Shown: positions 1 to 5,466, numbered from the stretch's first letter. The stretch is DNA of 6,120 nt from Candidatus Aminicenantota bacterium (GCA_030607635.1 JAUWJP010000107.1:1-6120); one strand, 5' to 3'. Notes: generated by a model from the sequence alone, not told the origin. Translations and numbers: made by a program.

Positions 1-611
1 ATTTCATCATAAGGGAGACCGATTTCGTCCTCATCTGTTTGTCCAATCCATAAACCCGCTGAGGGTATTTTTTCCCGGATTTTCTCAGGAATTCCGAGGT
101 ATTCTGCAAGCTGCCTGATTTGAATCTTGTAGAGGTCACCTAAAGGATTTATCCCGCAGGCCATATCACCGTGGATTGTGCCGTACCCTAAAAGCAGCTC
201 TGTTTTGTTACTTGTCCCTAATATTAAGGCCTTCTCCCGGGCAGAAAAGTCGTAAAGGATGGACATCCTTTCTCTGGCCATTTTGTTTCCTTTTAGGACC
301 CTGTTCTCAGTCGGATAGCTTGAGAAATAAGAGTCAACCATCGGAGAAATGTTAATAATTCTTGATCTTATCTTTAATAGCCGAGAGAATTCTTGAGCAT
401 CCTTCACATCCTTGCTGAAGGTTTCCCCATAAGGCATGATGAGACCGATAACATTGCTTGGTTTAAGTGCTTTTGCAGCGAGGAAAGCACAAACTGCCGA
501 GTCCAGCCCGCCTGAGAGGCCCAAGATTCCTTTTTTATAATTGAACTTGGATAACTCCTCCCTGATAAATGCAGTGAGAATTTTTTCCACAAAAGGTTCG
601 TTAATCTTCAT
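1..611 (-). CDS. nadE: NAD+ synthase (synthetase subunit), 3' end outside the window
   Basis: Reading the minus strand from an ATG at 611 gives 203 codons open to the window edge. The product adenylates and amidates nicotinate adenine dinucleotide to NAD+ in the cytosol, the last step of NAD biosynthesis. Visible family marks are the PP-loop ATP-pyrophosphatase motif SGGLDS (residues 33-38), GTSNKTELLLGY (132-143), HGD (147-149), NPLGDLYK (155-162) and PSAGLWIGQTDEDE (183-196). There is no nitrilase domain in this polypeptide. Ammonia-dependent NadE enzymes are usually about 250-280 residues, so perhaps 50-75 residues are missing. The start lies inside the last codons of the upstream nitrilase gene (11-nt overlap, different frame). 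A weak AGAGGA lies about 14 nt before the ATG, so translational coupling is likely. Family identity is very secure; dependence on the neighbouring gene for ammonia is inferred. Confidence 0.96.
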   Translation of the reverse strand, partial: MKINEPFVEKILTAFIREELSKFNYKKGILGLSGGLDSAVCAFLAAKALKPSNVIGLIMPYGETFSKDVKDAQEFSRLLKIRSRIINISPMVDSYFSSYPTENRVLKGNKMARERMSILYDFSAREKALILGTSNKTELLLGYGTIHGDMACGINPLGDLYKIQIRQLAEYLGIPEKIREKIPSAGLWIGQTDEDEIGLPYDE

Positions 612-1449
612 ACTTGCTGATGATCCTCTTTAGAGCTTCAAGGATGATCTCAGGCCTGTCATCTCTTTTGTAAGGCCATTTTTTGCGCACTTCACGAATA
701 TCATTCAGATTTATTTCTTGAAGCAGAAATTCATTGTCAAGATAGGATGCCTTGGCCACCAGTTTCCCCATGGGATTGTATATAAATGAGCCACCCGCAA
801 AGTGCTTTCCATCTTCAAACCCCACCCTGTTACAGTAGATGAGGAAAGCGGTGGAAAAGAGCGAAATGGTTCCCCCCATCGACTCCCACATTCGGCTCGT
901 CTCGTAAGCTTCCTTGCCTTGAATTCCTCGGCCAGGAGCCGCACTAATGACGATGATAATATCTGAGCCACCAGCAAATAGAAGATAACATGCACCATAA
1001 TGAAGAAAGTCCCGACAAATCATCATTCCTGCATTTCCATAGGGAGTGGAAAAAGTGTGAAAATTTTTGCCCTGGGCAAAAAACTTACCTTCTTCGAACA
1101 TTCCGTAGGTAGGAAGAAAAACCTTACGATGGATATGCACAATCTTTCCTTCTGATAAAAAAGCGGCGGAATTATAGAAAAGTCCTCTTTCTTTCTCTTC
1201 CACAAAACCAAAAACAAGGGAAACATCACGGCTTGCAGTCTTGAGTTCGTCGAAGATAGTATTTGAATCTGGGGAAAGAGCCACTTCTGCTACTAAATCT
1301 TTAAGGGTGTACCCGGTGAGGCTGAGTTCGGGGAAGATCAGAAGATCAACATTTTTCTTTTTTGCTTTTTCTATGTACTTGAGATGTAGATCGAAATTTT
1401 TTTCCACATTTCCCAAGCGGGGAGAAATCTGAGCTAAGGCAACTTTCAT
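601..1449 (-). CDS. Nitrilase-family carbon-nitrogen hydrolase, probable glutaminase subunit of NAD synthetase
   Basis: A 282-residue cytosolic CN-hydrolase starting MKVALAQISPRLG, the usual first strand of this fold. The Glu-Lys-Cys catalytic triad is visible: E41 in FPELSLTGY, K109 in HRKVFLPTYG and C145 in MICRDF. The stretches LPTYGMFEEGKFF and YCNRVGFEDGKHFAGGS resemble the glutaminase (GAT) domain of fused glutamine-dependent NadE more than generic nitrilases. Its 3' end overlaps nadE by 11 nt, so the inferred role is to hydrolyse glutamine and pass ammonia to NadE. The residue after the catalytic Cys is Arg, where fused NadE commonly has Glu. I chose the ATG at 1449. A TTG at 1485 would add 12 residues, but the Shine-Dalgarno would then lie within the coding sequence. 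It could instead be an omega-amidase-like enzyme acting on another amide. Fold is certain, substrate inferred. Confidence 0.88.
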   Translation of the reverse strand: MKVALAQISPRLGNVEKNFDLHLKYIEKAKKKNVDLLIFPELSLTGYTLKDLVAEVALSPDSNTIFDELKTASRDVSLVFGFVEEKERGLFYNSAAFLSEGKIVHIHRKVFLPTYGMFEEGKFFAQGKNFHTFSTPYGNAGMMICRDFLHYGACYLLFAGGSDIIIVISAAPGRGIQGKEAYETSRMWESMGGTISLFSTAFLIYCNRVGFEDGKHFAGGSFIYNPMGKLVAKASYLDNEFLLQEINLNDIREVRKKWPYKRDDRPEIILEALKRIISKYED

Positions 1450-1466
1450 GATGCAAAAGTTATCAT
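1446..1466 (-). other. Six-codon leader mini-ORF overlapping the nitrilase start
   Basis: An ATG at 1466 reads Met-Ile-Thr-Phe-Ala-Ser-stop. Its TGA shares ATGA with the nitrilase ATG (1449-1446). The only strong Shine-Dalgarno here sits 8 nt before this mini-ORF and 25 nt before the nitrilase ATG. This suggests that ribosomes load on the mini-ORF and re-initiate at the nitrilase gene. Its translation is inferred from spacing alone. Confidence 0.4.
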
Positions 1467-1472
1467 AATTTA

Positions 1473-1482
1473 CTCTCCTTTT
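1473..1482 (-). promoter_or_regulatory. Ribosome binding site (AAAAGGAGAG) of the nitrilase-nadE operon
   Basis: On the minus strand, AAAAGGAGAG places GGAG (1478-1475) 8 nt before the ATG at 1466 but 25 nt before the ATG at 1449 that begins the conserved nitrilase sequence. It therefore decides that initiation is either at the mini-ORF with coupling, or at the nitrilase start despite poor spacing. It also argues against the TTG start at 1485, which would put this site inside the gene. Confidence 0.6.
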
Positions 1483-1488
1483 CAATCG

Positions 1489-1499
1489 AGGTCAGACCT
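1489..1499. repeat. Perfect 11-bp inverted repeat AGGTC-A-GACCT
   Basis: Five base pairs around a single central base, just upstream of the nitrilase operon's Shine-Dalgarno. It could be a small operator or the trimmed edge of the repeat island that follows. Nothing else in the window repeats it exactly, so its role is unknown. Confidence 0.4.
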
Positions 1500-1571
1500 T
1501 TGTAGGGATTTGATTTATCAAGCCAGCCATATTGATTCTGCAGATAGGATTGTAGGGATTTGATTTATCAA
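1500..1571. repeat. Pair of direct repeats with palindromic cores, 50-bp period
   Basis: Positions 1500-1521 and 1550-1571 are identical over 22 bp, sharing GTAGGGATTTGATTTATC and its flanks. Similarity continues weakly into GCCAGCC versus ACCCACC. Each copy holds the inverted repeat TTGAT-TT-ATCAA. In copy 2 the arms extend to GGG(A)TTTGAT / ATCAAACCC with one bulged base, so each can fold as a short hairpin. The copies are exactly 50 bp apart, and the 28 bp between them is unrelated to the repeat. This looks like a small dispersed intergenic palindrome present twice. Function is not evident. Confidence 0.75.
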
Positions 1572-1579
1572 ACCCACCT

Positions 1580-1607
1580 TTTACAATACATGTAATTATT
1601 TACAATA
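1580..1607. repeat. Two TTTACAATA direct repeats flanking a TACATGTA palindrome
   Basis: TTTACAATA occurs at 1580-1588 and 1599-1607, a 19-bp period, with the 8-bp palindrome TACATGTA at 1587-1594 between them. The near two-turn spacing would suit a DNA-binding protein. The very A+T-rich composition makes chance likely, and it may simply be the edge of the adjacent repeat element. Confidence 0.3.
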
Positions 1608-1611
1608 TAGG

Positions 1612-1626
1612 AGTCAGGTTTTGACT
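1612..1626. repeat. Short inverted repeat AGTCA-(5)-TGACT
   Basis: Arms at 1612-1616 and 1622-1626 with a five-base loop (GGTTT). The surrounding GAGTCAGGTTTTGAC resembles lead-in sequence of REP-type intergenic elements, and it lies directly before the large hairpin at 1646. Assignment to that element is inferred. Confidence 0.35.
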
Positions 1627-1645
1627 TTGGATAGAAGTGTCGCGG

Positions 1646-1736
1646 AAAAAAGGGGACAGGCTACTTTTTCTGGAAGGGAGAGGAATGTCTCTACTCGTGG
1701 ACAGTTCCTACAGGAAAAGTCGCCTGTCCCTTTTTT
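1646..1736. repeat. 91-bp imperfect hairpin, REP/MITE-like element
   Basis: The outer arms AAAAAAGGGGACAGGC (from 1646) and GCCTGTCCCTTTTTT (to 1736) are inverted copies with one extra G. Pairing continues through CTACTTTTTCTGG (1661-1673) against CTACAGGAAAAG (1708-1719, with mismatches). An inner stem pairs AGGAATGTC (1681-1689) with GACAGTTCCT (1700-1709), where one G is bulged. The 5' side carries about 7 unpaired bases. No transposase lies in the window, so it would be a non-autonomous or palindromic dispersed element. Both strands end in T-runs after a G+C stem, so it could also terminate transcription in either direction between the two divergent genes. Confidence 0.65.
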
Positions 1737-1740
1737 AAAC

Positions 1741-1768
1741 TTGAATTTTTTTGGGATATAATTAATAT
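1741..1768 (+). promoter_or_regulatory. Candidate sigma-70-like promoter of the DUF4388/J-domain gene
   Basis: TTGAAT (1741-1746), a 16-bp spacer, then TAATAT (1763-1768), immediately after the hairpin's T-run and about 70 bp before the gene's ATG. A consensus-like TATAAT at 1757-1762 is an alternative -10 but lacks a good -35 at 16-18 bp. The region is A+T-rich, so confidence is limited. Confidence 0.35.
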
Positions 1769-1789
1769 ATAAAGATAGAAAGGAAGCAT

Positions 1790-1831
1790 TTGAAGAAAAG
1801 GCGTATAAAAATTTTAGTTTTAAAGATCTGA
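1790..1831 (+). other. 13-codon leader mini-ORF with the only good ribosome binding site before the J-domain gene
   Basis: A TTG at 1790 preceded by GAAAGGAAG (1778-1786, AGGA 5 nt away) reads Met-Lys-Lys-Arg-Arg-Ile-Lys-Ile-Leu-Val-Leu-Lys-Ile-stop, ending 5 nt before the ATG at 1837. It is in a different frame from the main gene, which has no Shine-Dalgarno of its own. It may be a coupling leader, or show that the main gene starts elsewhere. Translation is not demonstrated. Confidence 0.3.
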
Positions 1832-1836
1832 ACCCT

Positions 1837-3270
1837 ATGGAACACATCGGTTTTTACTTAAGGGATATATATTTTCACAAGAAGAGTGGTCCTCTTATTT
1901 TCAAGTACGAAGGGCTCCAAAGATACCTTTTCTTTCATGATGGATTTTTAGTTTTTGCCAAAATAACCCATCCTCAAGAATTACTGGGAGAAGTTTTGTT
2001 CAAGCTGGGAAAAATTTCAAGGTCGACCTATTCTAAAATTGACTCGTACATCGATCCGACGCTTAGATTAGGGGAAAGTTTGATGAAAGAAGGCCTTCTC
2101 TCTGAGGACGATTTGTATGCTGGCTTGCGGCATCAAATGAGAGAAATAACTTTGAATATTTTTCCCTTTTTTGATGGAAAATTTAGATTTCAAGAGAGAG
2201 GTAAATTCGCCGAGGAGGAATTCAAATCTAAAATAACTATTCCTGATTTGATTGAAGAGGGAATAAGGCGGATAAAGTACTATTCTAAGTTGGAAAAATT
2301 CATGGAGAAAAAGGTGCTTTTTCCTAAGAGTGAGGATTTTATTGACCGCTTAACAGGAGAAGAGAGGAAAATAATTGGCACAATTGATGGAAGTTTTTCA
2401 GCGGAAGATCTTTTTCATTCTGGAGATTTCGAACCTAAGTTTTTTTGGAAGAGCCTCTATCTCTCTTATTGCTTGAACATAATAGACATTATGGATCCAG
2501 AAAAAGTTCCAGTGAAAGAGGAGAAGGCTGAAAAAGCTGCTTTTGAGGTTAAGGATAAGAAGTTAGCCGAGGTGATAGCAATGAGTGAGCAGCTTTCGAC
2601 CATGGATTATTATCAGATATTAAATATTCCCGAAGGCTCTTCTCCATACCAGGTAAAATTGTCCTATTTTCGTTTGACTCGCGAATATCATCCTGGCTGC
2701 TTTAGTAAAGATCTTCCTTCAGATATAAAGGATAAAATTAAGGATGTATTCGGTCATATTACAAGAGCCTATGATACCCTCGGCGATGAAAAAAAGAAGC
2801 AGGAATACGACTCAAAGAGAGAAGCCTCCCCAGTAGTGGGGGGAAAGGAGTTGGAAAAGAAAGCAGATATTAAGTACCGTCAGGGTAGGACGCTGTATAA
2901 TCAGGAAAGATATGATGAGGCTTTAAGACTTTTAGAAGAAGTTGTAAGGCTGAAGAAGAACAAAGGGATCTATTTTCTTATGCTTGCTATGGCAAAGTCG
3001 AAAGTTCCTCCGTTTCACAAGAAGGCTGAAGAGGACTTCCAGAAAGCTATTAAACTGGAACCTTCGAATCCAGAATTTTATGTGGGGTTAGGAACATATT
3101 ATAAAGGAGAGGGATTTTTTGATAAAGCCAAAAAGCAATTCAAGAAGGCTTTGGAGATTGATCCTGAAAATAAAATTGCCCTCAAGGAATTAGGTTTAAC
3201 AGAGAAACTTAAGAAAAAGGGCCTCACGGGAATATTTAAACAGTTGGGAAAAAAGAAAAAGAAGAAATAG
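1837..3270 (+). CDS. DUF4388 (PATAN-like) + J-domain + TPR protein, HPD motif changed to HPG
   Basis: A 477-residue cytosolic protein with no signal peptide or membrane segment. Residues 1-125 resemble DUF4388/PATAN (YLFFHDGFLVFAKI, then LGESLMKEGLLSEDDL and GKFRFQE). Residues 168-222 look like the winged-helix-like segment that often follows (LTGEERKIIGTIDGSFSAEDL). A charged linker leads to a J-domain at about 256-327 (DYYQILNI, AYDTLGDEKKKQEYD). Its conserved His-Pro-Asp is His285-Pro286-Gly287, so stimulation of DnaK is doubtful. TPR-like repeats follow at about 341-374, 378-410 and 411-444, then a Lys-rich tail ending in six lysines. Such architectures suggest a protein-interaction scaffold in signalling or polarity, but no specific role can be read here. 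The ATG at 1837 lacks a Shine-Dalgarno, and the frame is open upstream to 1762 without an ATG, GTG or TTG, so the start is uncertain. Confidence 0.87.
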   Translation: MEHIGFYLRDIYFHKKSGPLIFKYEGLQRYLFFHDGFLVFAKITHPQELLGEVLFKLGKISRSTYSKIDSYIDPTLRLGESLMKEGLLSEDDLYAGLRHQMREITLNIFPFFDGKFRFQERGKFAEEEFKSKITIPDLIEEGIRRIKYYSKLEKFMEKKVLFPKSEDFIDRLTGEERKIIGTIDGSFSAEDLFHSGDFEPKFFWKSLYLSYCLNIIDIMDPEKVPVKEEKAEKAAFEVKDKKLAEVIAMSEQLSTMDYYQILNIPEGSSPYQVKLSYFRLTREYHPGCFSKDLPSDIKDKIKDVFGHITRAYDTLGDEKKKQEYDSKREASPVVGGKELEKKADIKYRQGRTLYNQERYDEALRLLEEVVRLKKNKGIYFLMLAMAKSKVPPFHKKAEEDFQKAIKLEPSNPEFYVGLGTYYKGEGFFDKAKKQFKKALEIDPENKIALKELGLTEKLKKKGLTGIFKQLGKKKKKK

Positions 3271-3272
3271 GA

Positions 3273-5285
3273 TTAATCTTTCTTGACAAGCTTTAAGAAC
3301 TCTTTTTCCTCGATAGTTGGAATACCCAGTTTCAGAGCCCGATCGAGTTTTGATCCAGGGGAATCTCCCACCACAACATAAGTCGTTTTGCTACTGATTG
3401 AGGAGGAGACAGTCCCTCCTAAGCTTTCGATAATTTCTGTGGCTTCCTCCCTGCTCAAGTCTGAGAGCTTTCCTGTCAGAACAAAAGTTTGTCCGGCGAG
3501 ACGACGCTCGCTTTTTCTCTCTTTTTTTATGGAAGAAAAGTTCAGGCCGGTTTCTTTTAGTTTATTTATAAGTTCGATATTTTCAGGCTGTTTAAAAAAG
3601 AAAACAATGCTTTCGCCCACCTTGGGTCCGACATCCTCTATCTGGATAAGCTCATCTAAAGACACCTTGGCTAAAGAGTCAATACCTTTGAAATAATCAG
3701 CCAGTGCCTGGGCGGTTCGTTCTCCCACATATCTTATCCCGAGGGCATAAATCAGCCGGCTAACATCTCTTTGTTTTGATTTCTCAATTTCACCCAATAA
3801 ATTCTGAGAGCTTTTTGGTCCCATTCTTTCGAGATTCGCCAGGTCCTCAAGGTTCAGAGAATAGAGGTCTGGTATATTTCCGACTAATTTTTTCTCTAAA
3901 AACTGATCGACCAACGCTACTCCCAATCCTTCTATATTCATAGCCCTTCTTGAGGCAAAATGGAGAAGAGATTCCTTCAATTTGGCGGGACAGGAGGGAT
4001 TTTCACAGCGGGAAATCGCTTCTCCTTCTGGCCTGAAAGTTGAAGAATGACATACAGGGCATTTTGAGGGGAAGGCGAATTTTTTTTCTTTTCTTGTTCG
4101 TTTTTCTTTCATAACGGAGACAACTTTCGGGATGACATCTCCGCTCCTCTCGATGAGAACATAATCGCCAACTCTTATGTCTTTTCTTTTTATTTCATCC
4201 TCATTATGGAGAGTAGAGCGGCTTATAGTGATTCCAGATAGCTTAACTGGTTCTAAAATAGCAACGGGGGTTAAGGCACCTGTTCTTCCCACTTGAACTT
4301 CAATCTTTTTTATCTTTGTCGTAGCCTGTCTGGCAGGAAATTTGAATGAGATGGACCATCTGGGAAACTTAGCTGTGCTCCCTAGAAGCTTTTGCTGTTT
4401 GGTCGAGTCGACCTTGACCACGACTCCGTCAACATCATAATCCAAACTCTCTCTTTTCTCCCGCCATTCCTCCCAGAAGGAAATGACTTCCTCCAGATTA
4501 GAGCAGTGGCGGGAGGAAGGATTGGTTTTGAAGCCCAGCTCTCTCAATGCCTTCAAATTTTTCCACTGGCTTGCTTGCTCTTTTCCTTCGATGAAAATGG
4601 AGTAGAGGAATACATCCAGGGGGCGCGAAGCTACTTCTTTAGGATCGAGAAGGCGGAGAGAGCCGGCTGCTGCATTCCTGGGGTTGGCAAAAAGAGGCTC
4701 TTCCATTTTTGACCTTTCCTCGTTTATTTTTTGGAAAGATTTAACGGGCAAATAGACTTCTCCTCTGACTTCTATTTCATGGGGATCGTTGATTATAAGG
4801 GGGAAACTCCTGATTGTTTTAACGTTCAGAGAGACATCATCTCCTCTGAAGCCGTCTCCCCGGCTTACAGCCTGAAAATACTTGCCATCGCGGTATATGG
4901 TTGAAATCCCTAGGCCGTCTATTTTCAACTCAGCCACATATTCTATTTTTTCTCCGGGAATGATTCTTTTAATTCTCTCTTCGAATTCTCTTAATTCTTC
5001 AATGCTGTAGCAGTTATTCATGCTGAGCATAGGTGTACGGTGCTCAATAGATGCGAATCCAGTGATTGGTTGTTCTCCTACTCTCTGAGTGGGAGATTCT
5101 GGAGTGATCAGTTCAGAGAACTGCTTTTCAAGTTTTTCTAGCTCTTTAACGAGCATGTCAAATTCATAGTCGGAAATCTGAGGGTCGTTGTCTACATAAT
5201 ATTTTTTTTCATGATATTTTATGCTTGTTCTTAATTTTTGGATTTTTTGGGCAGCCTGTTTGAGGGAGAGAGATTTAGCTGCCAT
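3273..5285 (-). CDS. ligA: NAD-dependent DNA ligase LigA, complete
   Basis: A 670-residue protein of normal family length that seals nicks in replication and repair using NAD+ as AMP donor. Domains in order: Ia (YHEKKYYVDNDPQISDYEFD, residues 24-43); adenylation domain with catalytic Lys121 in ELKIDGLGIS, SRGDGFRGDD (141-150), EVRGEVYLP (172-180) and DVDGVVVKVD (284-293); OB domain (VGRTGALTPVAILEPV, 332-347; RSGDVIP, 380-386); four-cysteine zinc finger (C409, C412, C427, C432); helix-hairpin-helix region (about 447-565, starting NIEGLG); and a C-terminal BRCT domain (about 594-668). All core motifs are present, so it should be active. Motif I reads KIDGLG where KxDGxA is usual. The ATG at 5285 has GGTGA six nt upstream. 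Its stop lies 2 bp from the stop of the convergent J-domain gene. Essential gene in nearly all bacteria. Confidence 0.99.
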   Translation of the reverse strand: MAAKSLSLKQAAQKIQKLRTSIKYHEKKYYVDNDPQISDYEFDMLVKELEKLEKQFSELITPESPTQRVGEQPITGFASIEHRTPMLSMNNCYSIEELREFEERIKRIIPGEKIEYVAELKIDGLGISTIYRDGKYFQAVSRGDGFRGDDVSLNVKTIRSFPLIINDPHEIEVRGEVYLPVKSFQKINEERSKMEEPLFANPRNAAAGSLRLLDPKEVASRPLDVFLYSIFIEGKEQASQWKNLKALRELGFKTNPSSRHCSNLEEVISFWEEWREKRESLDYDVDGVVVKVDSTKQQKLLGSTAKFPRWSISFKFPARQATTKIKKIEVQVGRTGALTPVAILEPVKLSGITISRSTLHNEDEIKRKDIRVGDYVLIERSGDVIPKVVSVMKEKRTRKEKKFAFPSKCPVCHSSTFRPEGEAISRCENPSCPAKLKESLLHFASRRAMNIEGLGVALVDQFLEKKLVGNIPDLYSLNLEDLANLERMGPKSSQNLLGEIEKSKQRDVSRLIYALGIRYVGERTAQALADYFKGIDSLAKVSLDELIQIEDVGPKVGESIVFFFKQPENIELINKLKETGLNFSSIKKERKSERRLAGQTFVLTGKLSDLSREEATEIIESLGGTVSSSISSKTTYVVVGDSPGSKLDRALKLGIPTIEEKEFLKLVKKD

Positions 5286-5291
5286 TTTTAG

Positions 5292-5296
5292 TCACC
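5292..5296 (-). promoter_or_regulatory. ligA: Ribosome binding site (GGTGA) of ligA
   Basis: GGTGA on the minus strand, six nt before the ATG at 5285, matches the UCACC part of the usual 16S 3' end. It supports the chosen ligA start, which also agrees with where the family's N-terminal helix begins. Confidence 0.6.
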
Positions 5297-5344
5297 ATAT
5301 TTGATTATATGGACTGATAGGTTTTTCTGCATGTGAGTGGGTAG

Positions 5345-5464
5345 ATGAATAATATAATAGAAGAGGGAAAAGTTCAAATTACAATTAATAAAGCAAGCAT
5401 CTTCATTTCCGTTATTAGAAAAGGTTTGCAGATTACCTCAGAAATTAGGCCAAGAATTGATTAA
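5345..5464 (+). CDS. Possible small ORF (39 aa) in the ligA upstream gap, doubtful
   Basis: An ATG immediately after an in-frame TAG opens 39 codons, starting MNNIIEEGKVQITINKASIF and ending at TAA (5462-5464), 2 bp before the stop of the TPR gene on the other strand. The product has alternating hydrophobic and polar residues typical of a short beta-rich peptide, but I recognise no family. There is no convincing Shine-Dalgarno (GAGTGGG is a weak candidate), and the ORF overlaps the ligA promoter candidate on the opposite strand. It may be a chance ORF in A+T-rich intergenic DNA or the end of a decayed gene. Confidence 0.2.
   Translation: MNNIIEEGKVQITINKASIFISVIRKGLQITSEIRPRID
5349..5377 (-). 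promoter_or_regulatory. ligA: Sigma-70-like promoter of ligA
   Basis: On the minus strand TTGAAC (5377-5372), a 17-bp spacer and TATTAT (5354-5349) give near-consensus boxes with ideal spacing. Predicted start of transcription is near 5342, leaving a leader of roughly 57 nt. A second TATAAT lies closer to the gene (5309-5304) but has no matching -35. No experimental support; judged from box quality only. Confidence 0.5.
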
Positions 5465-5466
5465 TT

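Noticed and set aside
711..1229. Open frames on the minus strand in the other reading phase within the nitrilase gene.
   Set aside because: They overlap the gene that carries the catalytic triad, their products lack any recognisable features, and they are explained as shadow frames.
1..1449. A frameshift artefact separating one fused NadE gene into two.
   Set aside because: NadE has its own plausible ATG and N-terminal helix, the nitrilase ends cleanly after a conserved-looking C-terminal region, and the 11-nt overlap is typical of coupled genes. It is not fully excluded without read data.
1500..1571. Two repeats with a 28-bp unrelated interval look like a minimal CRISPR (repeat-spacer-repeat).
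   Set aside because: There are only two copies, the repeat is short and part of a hairpin-type element, there is no third copy or leader, and there are no Cas genes in the window.
1614..1847. A 77-codon minus-strand frame across the intergenic repeat island.
   Set aside because: It runs through the palindromic element and into the 5' end of the plus-strand gene, and has low-complexity Phe/Lys/Ser content and no family resemblance.
3388..3696. A 102-codon plus-strand frame antisense to ligA (and a similar one at 4392-4712).
   Set aside because: Both lie fully inside a highly conserved gene on the other strand and read as mirror images of its codons.
5304..5309. A perfect TATAAT on the minus strand close to ligA as the main promoter.
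   Set aside because: No acceptable -35 box lies 16-18 bp upstream, and it would leave only about 12 nt of leader. The TTGAAC-17-TATTAT pair further upstream is better.
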